Of a DNA stretch of 25,629 nt, positions 1-7,749 are shown in pieces. The notes below the pieces were generated by a model, which saw nothing but the letters and a program-made list of their open reading frames with translations, was not told the DNA's origin and made no database searches. The DNA is taken from contig QHOM01000089.1 in assembly GCA_003218785.1 (NCBI GenBank), positions 1-25,629 on the forward strand, read 5' to 3'. Origin of the DNA: Verrucomicrobiota bacterium. Its GTDB lineage: Bacteria > Verrucomicrobiota > Verrucomicrobiia > Chthoniobacterales > UBA10450. The position numbers were made by a program, and so were the translations under genes. Positions within the stretch are counted from its first letter, which is position 1; every line of letters begins with the position of its first letter.

Positions 1-2
1 CG

Positions 3-1481
3 GCCCAGGGTGTTGAAGCGCAAACGGTGGCCAACGTGCATCTCGCGCACAAACAGGGACTGACGATTATCCCGATTATCAACAAGATCGATCTGCCAAA
101 CGCCGATCTGGCTTCGGTGCACCGGCAGCTGGAAGAAATCCTCGCGATCCCTTCGGAGGAAGCGATCGAGGCGAGCGCAAAGATGGGCATTGGGATTGAG
201 GAGATTCTCGAAGCCATCGTGAAACGAATCCCGCCGCCGCAAAAGCCAGTCGATGCGACCTTACGGGCGCTGGTTTTTGATTCCGTCTTTGATGTTTACC
301 GCGGAGTGATCGGATACGTGCGCGTGGTTTCCGGAACAATGGAGGCGAACCACGCGATCACGTTAATGAGCAACAACGCACGTTACGAGATCAAGGAAGT
401 GGGTGTCTTTACTCCGAAAATGCTTGTCCAGCCGAACCTAAATCCCGGAGACGTCGGTTATTTCATCGCAAATATCAAAACGACTGCCGACATAAAGATC
501 GGCGACACCATCACGGACCAGCGTCATCCGGCGAGCGAGCCGCTGCCAGGTTTTCAGGAAGTTCATCCGATGGTATTTAGCGGGATTTATCCCATTAACA
601 CCGGCGACTTCGAACATTTGAAAGCAGCCATCGGAAAACTGCGCTTGAACGACGCTGCGTTCGTCTATCAACCGGAAAGTTCCGTTGCGCTCGGATTCGG
701 ATTTCGCTGCGGATTTCTGGGCCTGCTTCACATGGAAATCATCCAGGAACGGCTCCGGCGCGAATACAACATGGACATCATCGCGACGAGTCCGAGCGTC
801 GTCTATGAAGTGTTGACCGCGCGCGGGGGAAAACTCTTGATCGATAACCCCGCGCACTTGCCGAATCCGAGCATGCTCCAGGAAATTCGCGAGCCGATTG
901 TAAAGGCCTACGTGCTTTGCCCGAATGAAAATATCGGTGACATCCTGCAATTAATTCTCGAGAAGCGCGGCCAGATGGAACATACCGAATCGCTCGATAC
1001 GCGCCGTGTGATGCTGCATTGCTAACTCCCACTCAACGAAATTCTCGTCGATTTTAATGACAAGATTAAAAGTATCACGCGTGGCTATGGCTCGATGGAT
1101 TACGAGCATGCCGGTTATCGCCCGGCGAAACTCGTAAAACTCGACCTGCTCGTAAATGGCGAGCCGGTCGATGCGTTTTCGACGATCGTGCACAAAGACC
1201 GCGCGGAGGCGAGGGGACGCCAGCTAGCAGCCAAATTGAAGGAAGTGATCCCGCGACAGCTTTACCAAGTGGCAATTCAGGCCGCCATTGGCGGGAAAAT
1301 TATTGCGCGCGAGAGTGTTTCGGCATTGCGAAAAAACGTAACCGCTAAGTGCTACGGCGGCGATATCACGCGCAAGCGGAAACTGCTTGAGAAACAAAAA
1401 GAGGGAAAGAAACGGATGAAGAGCATCGGGAAGATCAACATCCCCCAGGAAGCGTTTATCGAGGTGTTAAAGGCGCAATGA
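3..1481 (+). pseudogene. lepA: Elongation factor 4 (LepA), 5'-truncated by window edge, interrupted by an in-frame stop
   Basis: LepA is a ribosome-bound translational GTPase that remodels stalled or mis-translocated ribosomes. The open frame runs from base 3, beginning in the G domain (GVEAQTVANVHLA, then the NKIDLP guanine-specificity motif). It continues through domains II and III (FGFRCGFLGLLHMEIIQERL) into the LepA-specific C-terminal domain (AIQAAIGGKIIAR, RKNVTAKCYGGDITRKRKLL, KEGKKRMK). The normal end is present (PQEAFIEVLKAQ, stop 1479-1481). The reading frame is constant throughout, but codon 1023-1025 is TAA where homologues have Glu in a Cys/Tyr-Glu-x-Pro context, so one G-to-T change of GAA explains it. 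Translation would stop before the C-terminal domain. The next in-frame ATG is at 1095. The assignment is secure. Whether the stop is a real mutation or a sequencing or assembly error cannot be decided here. Confidence 0.93.
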
Positions 1482-1490
1482 TTTGTTTTT

Positions 1491-1516
1491 GTCATTCCGA
1501 GCGAAGTCGAGGAATC
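1491..1516. repeat. Short dispersed-type repeat (CATTCCGAGCGAAG...GGAATC) between lepA and lepB
   Basis: The stretch reads GTCATTCCGAGCGAAGTCGA then GGAATC. ATTCC at 1494-1498 and GGAAT at 1511-1515 form a short inverted repeat around a 12-nt loop. From general knowledge, near-identical strings recur in intergenic regions of many unrelated environmental bacterial genomes. Only one copy is seen in this window, so repeat status is not shown by the window itself. It occupies half of the 52-nt lepA-lepB gap. Confidence 0.5.
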
Positions 1517-1533
1517 ATCTAGCATCCTGAATT

Positions 1534-2625
1534 ATGTTCACGCCCCGCCACGTCAAGCACAGCAAACTGCTTTTGCGGCATGCCCGCAAGTATCTGCGCT
1601 ACAAGAATGATCTGCTTAGTAGCTCGGACCGCGAAGAGATCGTCGCTGGAATAGAAAATCTCCGCGATGCCTTACATCGGCGCGACCACGAGAGGGTGCA
1701 CAGCACGGCCGACGCGCTCGATAAAACGTTACACAGGTTGACGCCGGTAAATTGGGTATCGCATTGGCGGGAAAATTGTGAGGTGATTTTGGTGGCGATC
1801 GTGGTGGCAGTGGGGATTCGCTCCTATTTCTTGCAGCCGTTCAAAATTCCGACCGGCTCGATGCAACCGACTTTAAATGGGATCATTGGTCAATCCAGCA
1901 GCGCGCCAGCGCCAAACATCCTGAGACAGATCAGCGAGTTCATTATCCTCGGTCGCAATTACATCAACGTTGTCTCGCGTGAGGATGATCAAGTTTTTGA
2001 AATCGAGCAAAAAAAACTTCTCTTCTTCTTCACGTTTTCGCGGCTGGTCTGCGAGCACCAAAATTTTCTTGTCTACGCGCCACCCGAGACGCTCACTCGC
2101 GATTTCAACGTTTTCCCCGGTCGGACTTATCGCCGCGGCGACATTATTGCGAGAGGCACAATAGACACAGGCGACCAGGTCTTTGTGGACAAATTTAGCT
2201 ACAACTTCGTTAAACCGTATCGCGGCGACGTTTTTGTTTTCCGGACGAATCATATCTTCGGCATTCGGGAGGACCCGGGAACCGGGTCACCGTTTTACAT
2301 TAAGCGGCTAGCCGGCCTGCCCGGAGATCGTTTACGCATCGACCCGCCGTTTCTTTATATCAATGAAGAGAAAGCGGAAAGCTTTGGATTCAAGCGCGTC
2401 ATGGCGGCCAAGCCTCCCTATCGCGGCTATGCCTTGGGCCGTGACTATCTAGCACAACCTAGTCGTTCGTTCACCGTGCCACGGCATGGTTATTTTGCCT
2501 TGGGCGATAACAGCTACAACAGCTACGACAGCCGTTATTGGGGACCGGTGCCGGAAGAAAACCTCGTTGGGCGTGGCTTGTTTGTTTACTGGCCGTTCAA
2601 TCGGCACTGGGGCTTGATTCGGTAG
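1534..2625 (+). CDS. lepB: Signal peptidase I with N-terminal extension and long internal insert
   Basis: Membrane-bound serine/lysine protease that removes signal peptides from exported proteins. A charged N-terminal region of about 80 residues precedes one clear membrane segment (residues 83-99). The nucleophile box PTGSMQPTL follows, with Ser109. The general-base Lys257 lies in YIKRLAGLPGD, and the C-terminal box GDNSYNSYDSRYWGPV is intact. At 363 residues it is longer than the compact bacterial enzymes. About 95 residues (roughly 117-212) separate the Ser box from GDQVFVDKFSYNF, where many family members have only about 20. This insert includes a hydrophobic FFFTF stretch. The ATG start has no obvious Shine-Dalgarno sequence. 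It lies 52 nt after lepA, an order seen in many bacteria, and is followed 18 nt later by a membrane-protein gene. Function is confident; the role of the insert is unknown. Confidence 0.93.
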   Translation: MFTPRHVKHSKLLLRHARKYLRYKNDLLSSSDREEIVAGIENLRDALHRRDHERVHSTADALDKTLHRLTPVNWVSHWRENCEVILVAIVVAVGIRSYFLQPFKIPTGSMQPTLNGIIGQSSSAPAPNILRQISEFIILGRNYINVVSREDDQVFEIEQKKLLFFFTFSRLVCEHQNFLVYAPPETLTRDFNVFPGRTYRRGDIIARGTIDTGDQVFVDKFSYNFVKPYRGDVFVFRTNHIFGIREDPGTGSPFYIKRLAGLPGDRLRIDPPFLYINEEKAESFGFKRVMAAKPPYRGYALGRDYLAQPSRSFTVPRHGYFALGDNSYNSYDSRYWGPVPEENLVGRGLFVYWPFNRHWGLIR

Positions 2626-2643
2626 ACGGATAATTTCTGCCGC

Positions 2644-3822
2644 ATGCTATCGAGCCTCCCGCGAGTATATCCTCTGCTTGGGCTCTGCAGCGGATATGCG
2701 CTCGTGATGCTTTTTAATCCGGTGCGCCAAGCGCTCGGGGACGGTTTTCGTTGTATCGGCCGCTATAAACGCATCTGGCTCACTTTTGCCCTTCTTGGGT
2801 TCGGCTACTTCCTTTTCCAATTTGTCACCTTCACGCCTATCCGAAATTTCGGCGATCTCGATCTAAATCAGGTCATTTCACTACCGACCTGGCATTGGCC
2901 CCGATTTGTGGAGATATGGAGGGAAACGCCGTTGCCTGCTGTGGAAGGGGTCGCGGGAATTTTCGATAACGCAACTACCACCTATCCGCTCTCGGTCGTG
3001 GCTGCTGTGCTCATGATTACCAACTGGCGTGGGCTGCATGGCGCATTGCTTCGCGCCTTGCGGAAGCGATATCGTTTGTGGAGTTATTTCATCTACTTGA
3101 TCCTGCTGTTGAGCGCCTTGGCGTCGCTTTTGAAGCCGATTGTATTCTGGCGATTACCTGAGTGGGGCGGTCTTGTCCCGGCCGCCGGGCTGCTGCGAAT
3201 TTCGGCCACAGTGGATGCGGTCGCATTCATTTTCGAATACCTTTTTGGAGTTTACATCCAGGTGTATCTGATCACCGTCTGTTTGGCCTGGATAAAGGGC
3301 GTGAGTTTTGAAGAAGGAGAACTCTTTCGCTTCGCCATGCGCCGCTTCAGTTATGTTCTCAAGTGGGCTGGCATTGTCGTCTTCTTTAGCATGTTGATCG
3401 TTCGGCTGCCACTCCTCCTTGCCTACTTCACAAACATTCCCGGTGTGCTCGATTACCTCCCGATGGAGCGCGCGCTCATGAGCGGTTTAATCATCGCTTT
3501 CTGCTCGGTTCAAATCTCGCTCGCGTTACATAATGAGAGCCTGGGCAAAGCCATTCACGCGCACAGCCAGTTCGTCCGGCAAAATGGCAGTCTTCTGGGG
3601 TGGTTTCTGATCATTTGCGGAATGCATTTTTTCTGCATCATGATTTGCGACGCCATCGTGCGGCGCGCAATCGCTGATCGCTTGGCTGCACTCTTTCTGT
3701 GGAAATTCATCTTCGCTTGTCTCCGTGGGATTATCACTGGCTGGCTTCTGGCTTCATGGGTCTGTTTATTTCGCCAATGCGAAACCGGACGCGTTAACCA
3801 GGAGAGATGGATCCAGTATTAA
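2644..3822 (+). CDS. Polytopic membrane protein of unknown function
   Basis: I do not recognise the family. The 392-residue product is strongly hydrophobic, with about eight likely membrane segments. Examples are near residues 45-63 (IWLTFALLGFGYFLFQF), 145-165, 190-217, 240-262, 280-297, 318-336 and 347-374. Charged, Arg-rich loops such as ALRKRYR separate them. No catalytic or transporter signature stands out. It follows lepB by 18 nt and overlaps the next gene (synthase family) by 16 nt, so the three are probably co-transcribed and translationally coupled. The ATG at 2644 has no strong ribosome binding site. A role in envelope or isoprenoid-lipid handling would be a guess from context only. 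Confidence 0.8.
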   Translation: MLSSLPRVYPLLGLCSGYALVMLFNPVRQALGDGFRCIGRYKRIWLTFALLGFGYFLFQFVTFTPIRNFGDLDLNQVISLPTWHWPRFVEIWRETPLPAVEGVAGIFDNATTTYPLSVVAAVLMITNWRGLHGALLRALRKRYRLWSYFIYLILLLSALASLLKPIVFWRLPEWGGLVPAAGLLRISATVDAVAFIFEYLFGVYIQVYLITVCLAWIKGVSFEEGELFRFAMRRFSYVLKWAGIVVFFSMLIVRLPLLLAYFTNIPGVLDYLPMERALMSGLIIAFCSVQISLALHNESLGKAIHAHSQFVRQNGSLLGWFLIICGMHFFCIMICDAIVRRAIADRLAALFLWKFIFACLRGIITGWLLASWVCLFRQCETGRVNQERWIQY

Positions 3823-4664
3823 GCGACCCCGTGAAGACGCACGTGAATGCGGCGAAAATTACGCGCCAGAGCAAATCGAACCTGGCGCTGGCATTTATTT
3901 CACTAGGACGCGAGCGTAAGCGCGACATCACTATTTTCTACGCGTTTTGCCGCGTGATCGACGACATTGCCGATTCTTCGGAGCTCAGCGTCGCGGAGAA
4001 GCGAGTGCGGCTAGAGGCGTGGCGCAAAATGCTCCGCGCTGCGGGTGCGGATGAGGCGCCGCTTGCTCATGACGTACGGAGTTTGATCGACAAGTACTCG
4101 CTATCCACCGCCATGCTCGAGGAAATTATCGCCGGAGTGGAGATGGACCTGAGCATCTCACGATATGCCACGTTCGAGGAGCTTCGTGTTTACTGTTATC
4201 GGGTCGCCAGCGCAGTGGGTCTGGTGAGCATCGAGATTTTTGGATATCGGAATCCGCGCTGTAAAGAGTATGCCCTTGAGCTCGGGTTGGCCTTGCAGAT
4301 GACGAATATTATTCGTGACGTCGGGAAAGATTTGCGGTACGGCCGTATCTACCTGCCACAGGAGGATTTGGCGCGCTTCAATTATTCCGAAGCGGAGCTG
4401 CAAGATCGACAATACAATGAGCGTTTCGTTCGTCTGATGGAATTCGAAGCGGGGCGCGCACGAGAGTTTTTCTCTCGCGCGGCGGCGGCCCTTCCGTCTG
4501 AAGACCGCCGAGCAATGGTGCCCGCTCAGATCATGAGCTCCATTTACCGCGGTCTGCTTCGTCAAATGGAGCTGGACAAATTTCGCGTTTTCGAAAAAGA
4601 ATACCGGCTTAGCAAAATGGAGAAAGTCGGCCAGATCGCAGCGCAGCTACTCAAAAATATTTGA
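3807..4664 (+). CDS. Squalene/phytoene synthase family protein (HpnD/CrtB-like)
   Basis: Family enzymes join two prenyl diphosphates head to head, via presqualene or prephytoene diphosphate. Both Asp-rich motifs are intact: DDIAD at residues 52-56 and DVGKD at 171-175 within NIIRDVGKDLRYGR. The family motif YCYRVASAVG is at 129-138, and the length (285 aa) is typical. GGAG at 3801-3804 lies only 2 nt before the ATG at 3807, which is very close. An in-frame GTG at 3831 is an alternative start and would remove eight residues of weak character. The gene overlaps the upstream membrane-protein gene by 16 nt. Sequence alone cannot separate squalene-route (HpnD-like, hopanoid) from phytoene synthase (carotenoid) activity. 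No other hopanoid or carotenoid gene is in the window. Confidence 0.87.
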   Translation: MDPVLSDPVKTHVNAAKITRQSKSNLALAFISLGRERKRDITIFYAFCRVIDDIADSSELSVAEKRVRLEAWRKMLRAAGADEAPLAHDVRSLIDKYSLSTAMLEEIIAGVEMDLSISRYATFEELRVYCYRVASAVGLVSIEIFGYRNPRCKEYALELGLALQMTNIIRDVGKDLRYGRIYLPQEDLARFNYSEAELQDRQYNERFVRLMEFEAGRAREFFSRAAAALPSEDRRAMVPAQIMSSIYRGLLRQMELDKFRVFEKEYRLSKMEKVGQIAAQLLKNI

Positions 4665-4722
4665 ATTCCCTGCATTACGCATCCGTCTGACTCCTCTGTT
4701 GCGAAGCTTTTAGAAACGAAAT

Positions 4723-5049
4723 ATGAAAACAAGTTCTCTGAAAATCATATCAGCAGCAGTGCTTGGGCTTTTTGTCCTGGGCACGATTGTTTGCGCGCAG
4801 ACTGGTCCTGCTACGGCAGGCAGTGGAAGCGGCCAGGTGATCGTAGCACAGCCAATCAGCAAAGCAGAAGCGGAGAAAAAATATCCGCCGCCAAGTTCAG
4901 GATATCCGACCGGGGAAAGAGATCCACATCAAGCCTCCGGTATTGTCATGAGCCCGTATCCGCCGCACCAGAAGTTCGACTGCTCGAAAGTCCCGCATGG
5001 TGGGCTTGTCCTGGATCCGCACATGAACAAGGTATTCGTGAGACCTTAG
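4723..5049 (+). CDS. Small secreted protein with C-terminal VPxGGL module
   Basis: This 108-residue protein of unknown function begins with a clear signal peptide: a basic start MKTSSLK, then a hydrophobic core ending LGTIVCAQ, with likely cleavage after an Ala-rich site near residues 25-26. The mature part is short and rich in Pro, Gly and Ser. It ends in FDCSKVPHGGLVLDPHMNKV followed by FVRP. This C-terminal segment (residues 77-108) matches the end of the next gene product in spacing and key residues: SPY, D, VPxGGL, D, F, P at the terminus. The single mature Cys in the module is absent from the neighbour. The gene sits 58 nt after the synthase gene and 82 nt before its module-sharing neighbour. 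It is probably periplasmic or cell-surface. Confidence 0.75.
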   Translation: MKTSSLKIISAAVLGLFVLGTIVCAQTGPATAGSGSGQVIVAQPISKAEAEKKYPPPSSGYPTGERDPHQASGIVMSPYPPHQKFDCSKVPHGGLVLDPHMNKVFVRP

Positions 5050-5131
5050 TGGCATCTCACATACCAGCCATGTCTTGAAACCGCGCAACCTGTGTGGAGG
5101 CACGCGGTTCAATTCCGCAACCTTAAAAGAT

Positions 5132-5521
5132 ATGAAAGAGCAAATTTTTGCAGTTACTTTCGTCGTTGCGCTTTGTTCCTTAATTATCTGTTCGTGCGAA
5201 ACCCCAGTTGGTCAGGGCGCCGGTTGGGGCGCTGCGACTGGCGCAATCATCGGCGGAGCTGCCACTGGTCACGTTCGCGGCGCGGCGATTGGCGCAGCCG
5301 CAGGCGCAGCGGCCGGCACCCTGGTTGGCGCGGCGATCCAAGAAGATCAGGTTGCGCGTTACGGTCCGCCGCCGCCTGGAGGCTTTCCAGTCGCGCGTTG
5401 GGCCGGAACGCCTGGCTTTTATTACAGCCCTTATACCGGGCGCGTCTACGATCTTCGCGGAGTCCCCCCTGGCGGGCTCACTCGCGATGTCGACACCGGT
5501 CGGCTTTTCCGCAAGCCGTAA
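5132..5521 (+). CDS. Glycine-zipper lipoprotein with C-terminal VPxGGL module
   Basis: The reading frame is open from 5075, but the sensible start is the ATG at 5132. It gives MKEQIF, a hydrophobic stretch and a lipobox (I19-C-S-C22), so a lipoprotein of 129 residues. Residues about 27-70 are a Gly/Ala-rich glycine zipper (GAATGAIIGGAATG, GAAIGAAAGAAAGTLVG), a motif known from small outer-membrane lipoproteins that insert or multimerise in membranes. A Pro-rich linker (GPPPPGGF) follows. The C-terminus SPYTGRVYDLRGVPPGGLTR continues with DVDTGRLFRKP and repeats the module of the preceding gene. Precise function is unknown. It is likely an envelope-associated protein paired with its upstream neighbour. 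Confidence 0.8.
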   Translation: MKEQIFAVTFVVALCSLIICSCETPVGQGAGWGAATGAIIGGAATGHVRGAAIGAAAGAAAGTLVGAAIQEDQVARYGPPPPGGFPVARWAGTPGFYYSPYTGRVYDLRGVPPGGLTRDVDTGRLFRKP

Positions 5522-5552
5522 CCGCTTTCAGCTTCGTTGACGATCTCGCAAA

Positions 5553-7088
5553 TCAGCGCGCTTGCGCTTGAAGTGCGTCCACCAGCGCCTGCGCTTCTTC
5601 AGTCATTTTCAGCAATTCGGGCCACGGGCGGTTATAGTTCTCGCCCGGCAGCTTGCGCGTGGCATCAAATCCCATGTGCGAGCCTACGTTCTGATCAGTC
5701 GGCGCATGGTCCAGCGAGTCGCTTGGATTTTTGATAATGGTTGTGTCGCGAGCAGGATCGGTATTCGCGCACAATCGGAAAAGCACCTCGCTCGTATTGT
5801 GAACGTCGCAATCTTCGTCAACCGCCACAATATATTTGCTGAACATCATCTGGCCCATGCCCCAGAGGCCGTGCATGACTTTGAAAGCCTGATACGGATA
5901 TTGTTTCCGGATGCTGACGAAAACCAGATTGTGAAAAACGCCTTCCGCTGGCAGCGTCATGTCCACGATTTCCGGGAAATTCATTTTGAATACCGGCAGA
6001 AAGATCCGCACACAGGCGTCGCCGATATAGTAATCTTCCATGGGCGGGATGCCTACGATCGTTGTCGGATAAGCTGCGTCACGGCGATGGGTGATCGCGG
6101 TCAAATGGAAAACGGGATAATCTTCGACTGCGGTGTAAAAGCCGGTGTGATCTCCAAACGGACCCTCCGGACGCATTTCACCGGGTTGAACATACCCTTC
6201 CAGAACGAAGTCGACGTCCGCCGGAACATCGACATCGATCGTTTTGCAGCGAATGAGTTCGATTGATTTCTTCCGCAGAAAACCAGCAAAAAGGAGTTCA
6301 TCCAAACCATCCGGCAGCGGCGCGGTTGCCGCGAATGTATAGACAGGATCGCCGCCAAGAGTTACCGCCACCGGCATGCGCTCGCCTCGCTCATAATAGC
6401 GTTTGCCGTGGCGCGCGCCGACTTTGTGAATTTGCCAGTGCATCCCGGTTGTACGCTCGTCGTAAATTTGCATGCGATAAATACCGACATTTCGCGCGCC
6501 TGTCTCCGGATCGCGCGTGTGCACATTTGCCAGGGTGATAAAGCGTCCGCCATCCTTCGGCCAACATTTGAGAATCGGCAGATCGCGCAGAGTGAAACTC
6601 CCTGATGCTGGATGCTGAATGCCGGATATTGGATCTTTCGACGCGCTTTTCTCGTTCAGCATCGAGAATCCAGTGTCCAGTATCGTCACCACTTCCTGGC
6701 ACGGCGCGTCGCGCACCTGTTTTGGACGCGCATGCAGCAGATGAATTCCTTGCTTGAGCAAACTCCAACCCTCGCGAAGGTCGGTTGGCGGTTTTGCTTT
6801 CAGGATGAATTGAATTTCCTGAGCGATGTCTCCGATGTTCGAGACTTGCAAGGCAAGCGCCATCCGGTGGCGCGATCCCATTGTGTTGATTGCGAGAGGG
6901 AATTCCGATCTTTTCCCCTCGACAATCGGTTGCTCAAAGAAGAGAGCTTTGCCGCCGCCGGGCGACTTCATTTCGCGATCCGCCCATTCTGCGATGAGCA
7001 GGTCGGTATCGACCGGGACAGCAACGCGTTTCAGCTCGCCCGCTTGTTCAAGAGCGTCGAGGAACTTTCGAAAGGAGCGGTAAGCCAT
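5553..7088 (-). CDS. ubiD: UbiD-family prenylated-FMN-dependent decarboxylase, with repeat-derived insert
   Basis: UbiD-type enzymes use prenylated FMN to decarboxylate aromatic or unsaturated acids, here most likely a quinone precursor. Family landmarks are the N-terminal FRKFLDALEQAGELKRV, PILKCWPKDGGRFITL, TRDPETGARNVGIYRMQIYD (nucleotide/metal region), and the active-site region EGYVQPGEMRPEGPFGDHTG (residues 297-316), whose acidic residues and Arg match the catalytic E-R-E network. The end matches the family as well. At 511 aa it is slightly long because residues about 136-162 are encoded by an inverted array of 7-bp units; normally a short linker joins CQEVV to the LPILKCWP strand. The frame stays open through it. 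Start ATG at 7088 without a clear ribosome binding site. No UbiX flavin prenyltransferase is in the window. menG at 17581 suggests menaquinone rather than ubiquinone. Confidence 0.88.
   Translation of the reverse strand: MAYRSFRKFLDALEQAGELKRVAVPVDTDLLIAEWADREMKSPGGGKALFFEQPIVEGKRSEFPLAINTMGSRHRMALALQVSNIGDIAQEIQFILKAKPPTDLREGWSLLKQGIHLLHARPKQVRDAPCQEVVTILDTGFSMLNEKSASKDPISGIQHPASGSFTLRDLPILKCWPKDGGRFITLANVHTRDPETGARNVGIYRMQIYDERTTGMHWQIHKVGARHGKRYYERGERMPVAVTLGGDPVYTFAATAPLPDGLDELLFAGFLRKKSIELIRCKTIDVDVPADVDFVLEGYVQPGEMRPEGPFGDHTGFYTAVEDYPVFHLTAITHRRDAAYPTTIVGIPPMEDYYIGDACVRIFLPVFKMNFPEIVDMTLPAEGVFHNLVFVSIRKQYPYQAFKVMHGLWGMGQMMFSKYIVAVDEDCDVHNTSEVLFRLCANTDPARDTTIIKNPSDSLDHAPTDQNVGSHMGFDATRKLPGENYNRPWPELLKMTEEAQALVDALQAQAR
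6604..6684. repeat. 81-bp inverted array of 7-bp units inside ubiD
   Basis: Two arms of exactly 28 bp face each other across a 25-bp spacer (6632-6656). The left arm (6604-6631) reads GATGCTG, GATGCTG, AATGCCG, GATATTG. The right arm (6657-6684), read on the minus strand, is GATACTG, GACACTG, GATTCTC, GATGCTG. The total of 81 nt equals 27 codons, so the host frame is preserved. On the gene strand it encodes residues about 136-162, including ISGIQHPAS. Similar GATNCTG-like strings are known to me from planctomycete and verrucomicrobial genomes, but no other copy is seen in this window. Confidence 0.8.
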
Positions 7089-7146
7089 TTGCGAGGCGTG
7101 CCGCGACTCTGATTAGTTCTGTGGCCGAAAGCGACAGAATTTTTTA

Positions 7147-7677
7147 TTAGGGATACGGCGGCACCAAATATTGGAAGGAAACTGCTCTGCCATTGGCGAA
7201 AGTTACGGTCTTGTAAGGGTACGGGATGCTTGGTGGGATGTACGAATAATAGAACGGATCGTAAAAGGGACTACCAAAGAAAACGAAAGTACGGCCGCCG
7301 TGATGATGCTGACTTCCCGTTGCCACGCCGACGCTGGTGAGTCCGAACCCATAGCCAAAACCAGGACCATAGTACGGGTAAGGATAAGAGTACGGGTAAG
7401 TCGTGTAATTTATATAAATCCAAGTTTCGGTCGAACGGCCACGCATGTTACCCACAATTTTGCGATCGGGCGAGCCCCATGCCAGCCACACCGCGCCTTG
7501 TGACATCCCCGCGCGAATTTGTCCCTGGCTTACCAACGCCTGGTGGCCGGGAGAAAGGGTCTGATAAATTTCAGGATGTCCAGAAATTCGCGTCTCTGTT
7601 GTGGAACAGCTCGCAAGGATTAACGCGCTGGCGGCAATGCCGAACGTCAGCGTCCTCGCAAGGAATTGACGCATCAT
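7147..7677 (-). CDS. Small Tyr/Pro-rich lipoprotein of unknown function
   Basis: The 176-residue product starts MMRQFLARTLTF and has a lipobox LASC with Cys24, so it is predicted to be a lipoprotein. The segment GQIRAGMSQGAVWLAWGSPD (residues 53-72) resembles the SmpA/BamE-type motif in which a Gly-Met-Thr/Ser step and a Gly-x-Pro turn build a small alpha-beta domain. The middle is strikingly rich in Tyr, Pro and Gly (YPYSYPYPYYGPGFGYGFG), and a HHHGG stretch follows. The reverse-strand gene ends 58 nt upstream of ubiD and starts 72 nt before the truncated moaA on the other strand. Function is unknown; the BamE-like resemblance is weak. Confidence 0.72.
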   Translation of the reverse strand: MMRQFLARTLTFGIAASALILASCSTTETRISGHPEIYQTLSPGHQALVSQGQIRAGMSQGAVWLAWGSPDRKIVGNMRGRSTETWIYINYTTYPYSYPYPYYGPGFGYGFGLTSVGVATGSQHHHGGRTFVFFGSPFYDPFYYSYIPPSIPYPYKTVTFANGRAVSFQYLVPPYP

Positions 7678-7749
7678 TCTGGAAAATACGACCGGGATTC
7701 ACCCAGTCAACTCTGCTGGTCCCCGCGCTATCTTGATTAAGACTAAGAG

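Noticed and set aside
1020..1030. Stop codon reassignment or recoding as an explanation for the lepA TAA
   Set aside because: Selenocysteine and pyrrolysine use TGA and TAG, and TAA ends other genes in the window, so recoding is unlikely.
5562..6266. A 234-codon open frame on the plus strand opposite ubiD
   Set aside because: It lies wholly antisense to a well-conserved gene and its product shows no recognisable domain, signal or start site.
6604..6684. A CRISPR-like array
   Set aside because: The units are 7 bp, contiguous and inverted, with no spacers of regular length and no cas genes nearby.
7479..7736. A plus-strand open frame just upstream of moaA as its missing N-terminus
   Set aside because: It is in a different frame, is antisense to the lipoprotein gene, and has no CxxxCxxC or other MoaA features.
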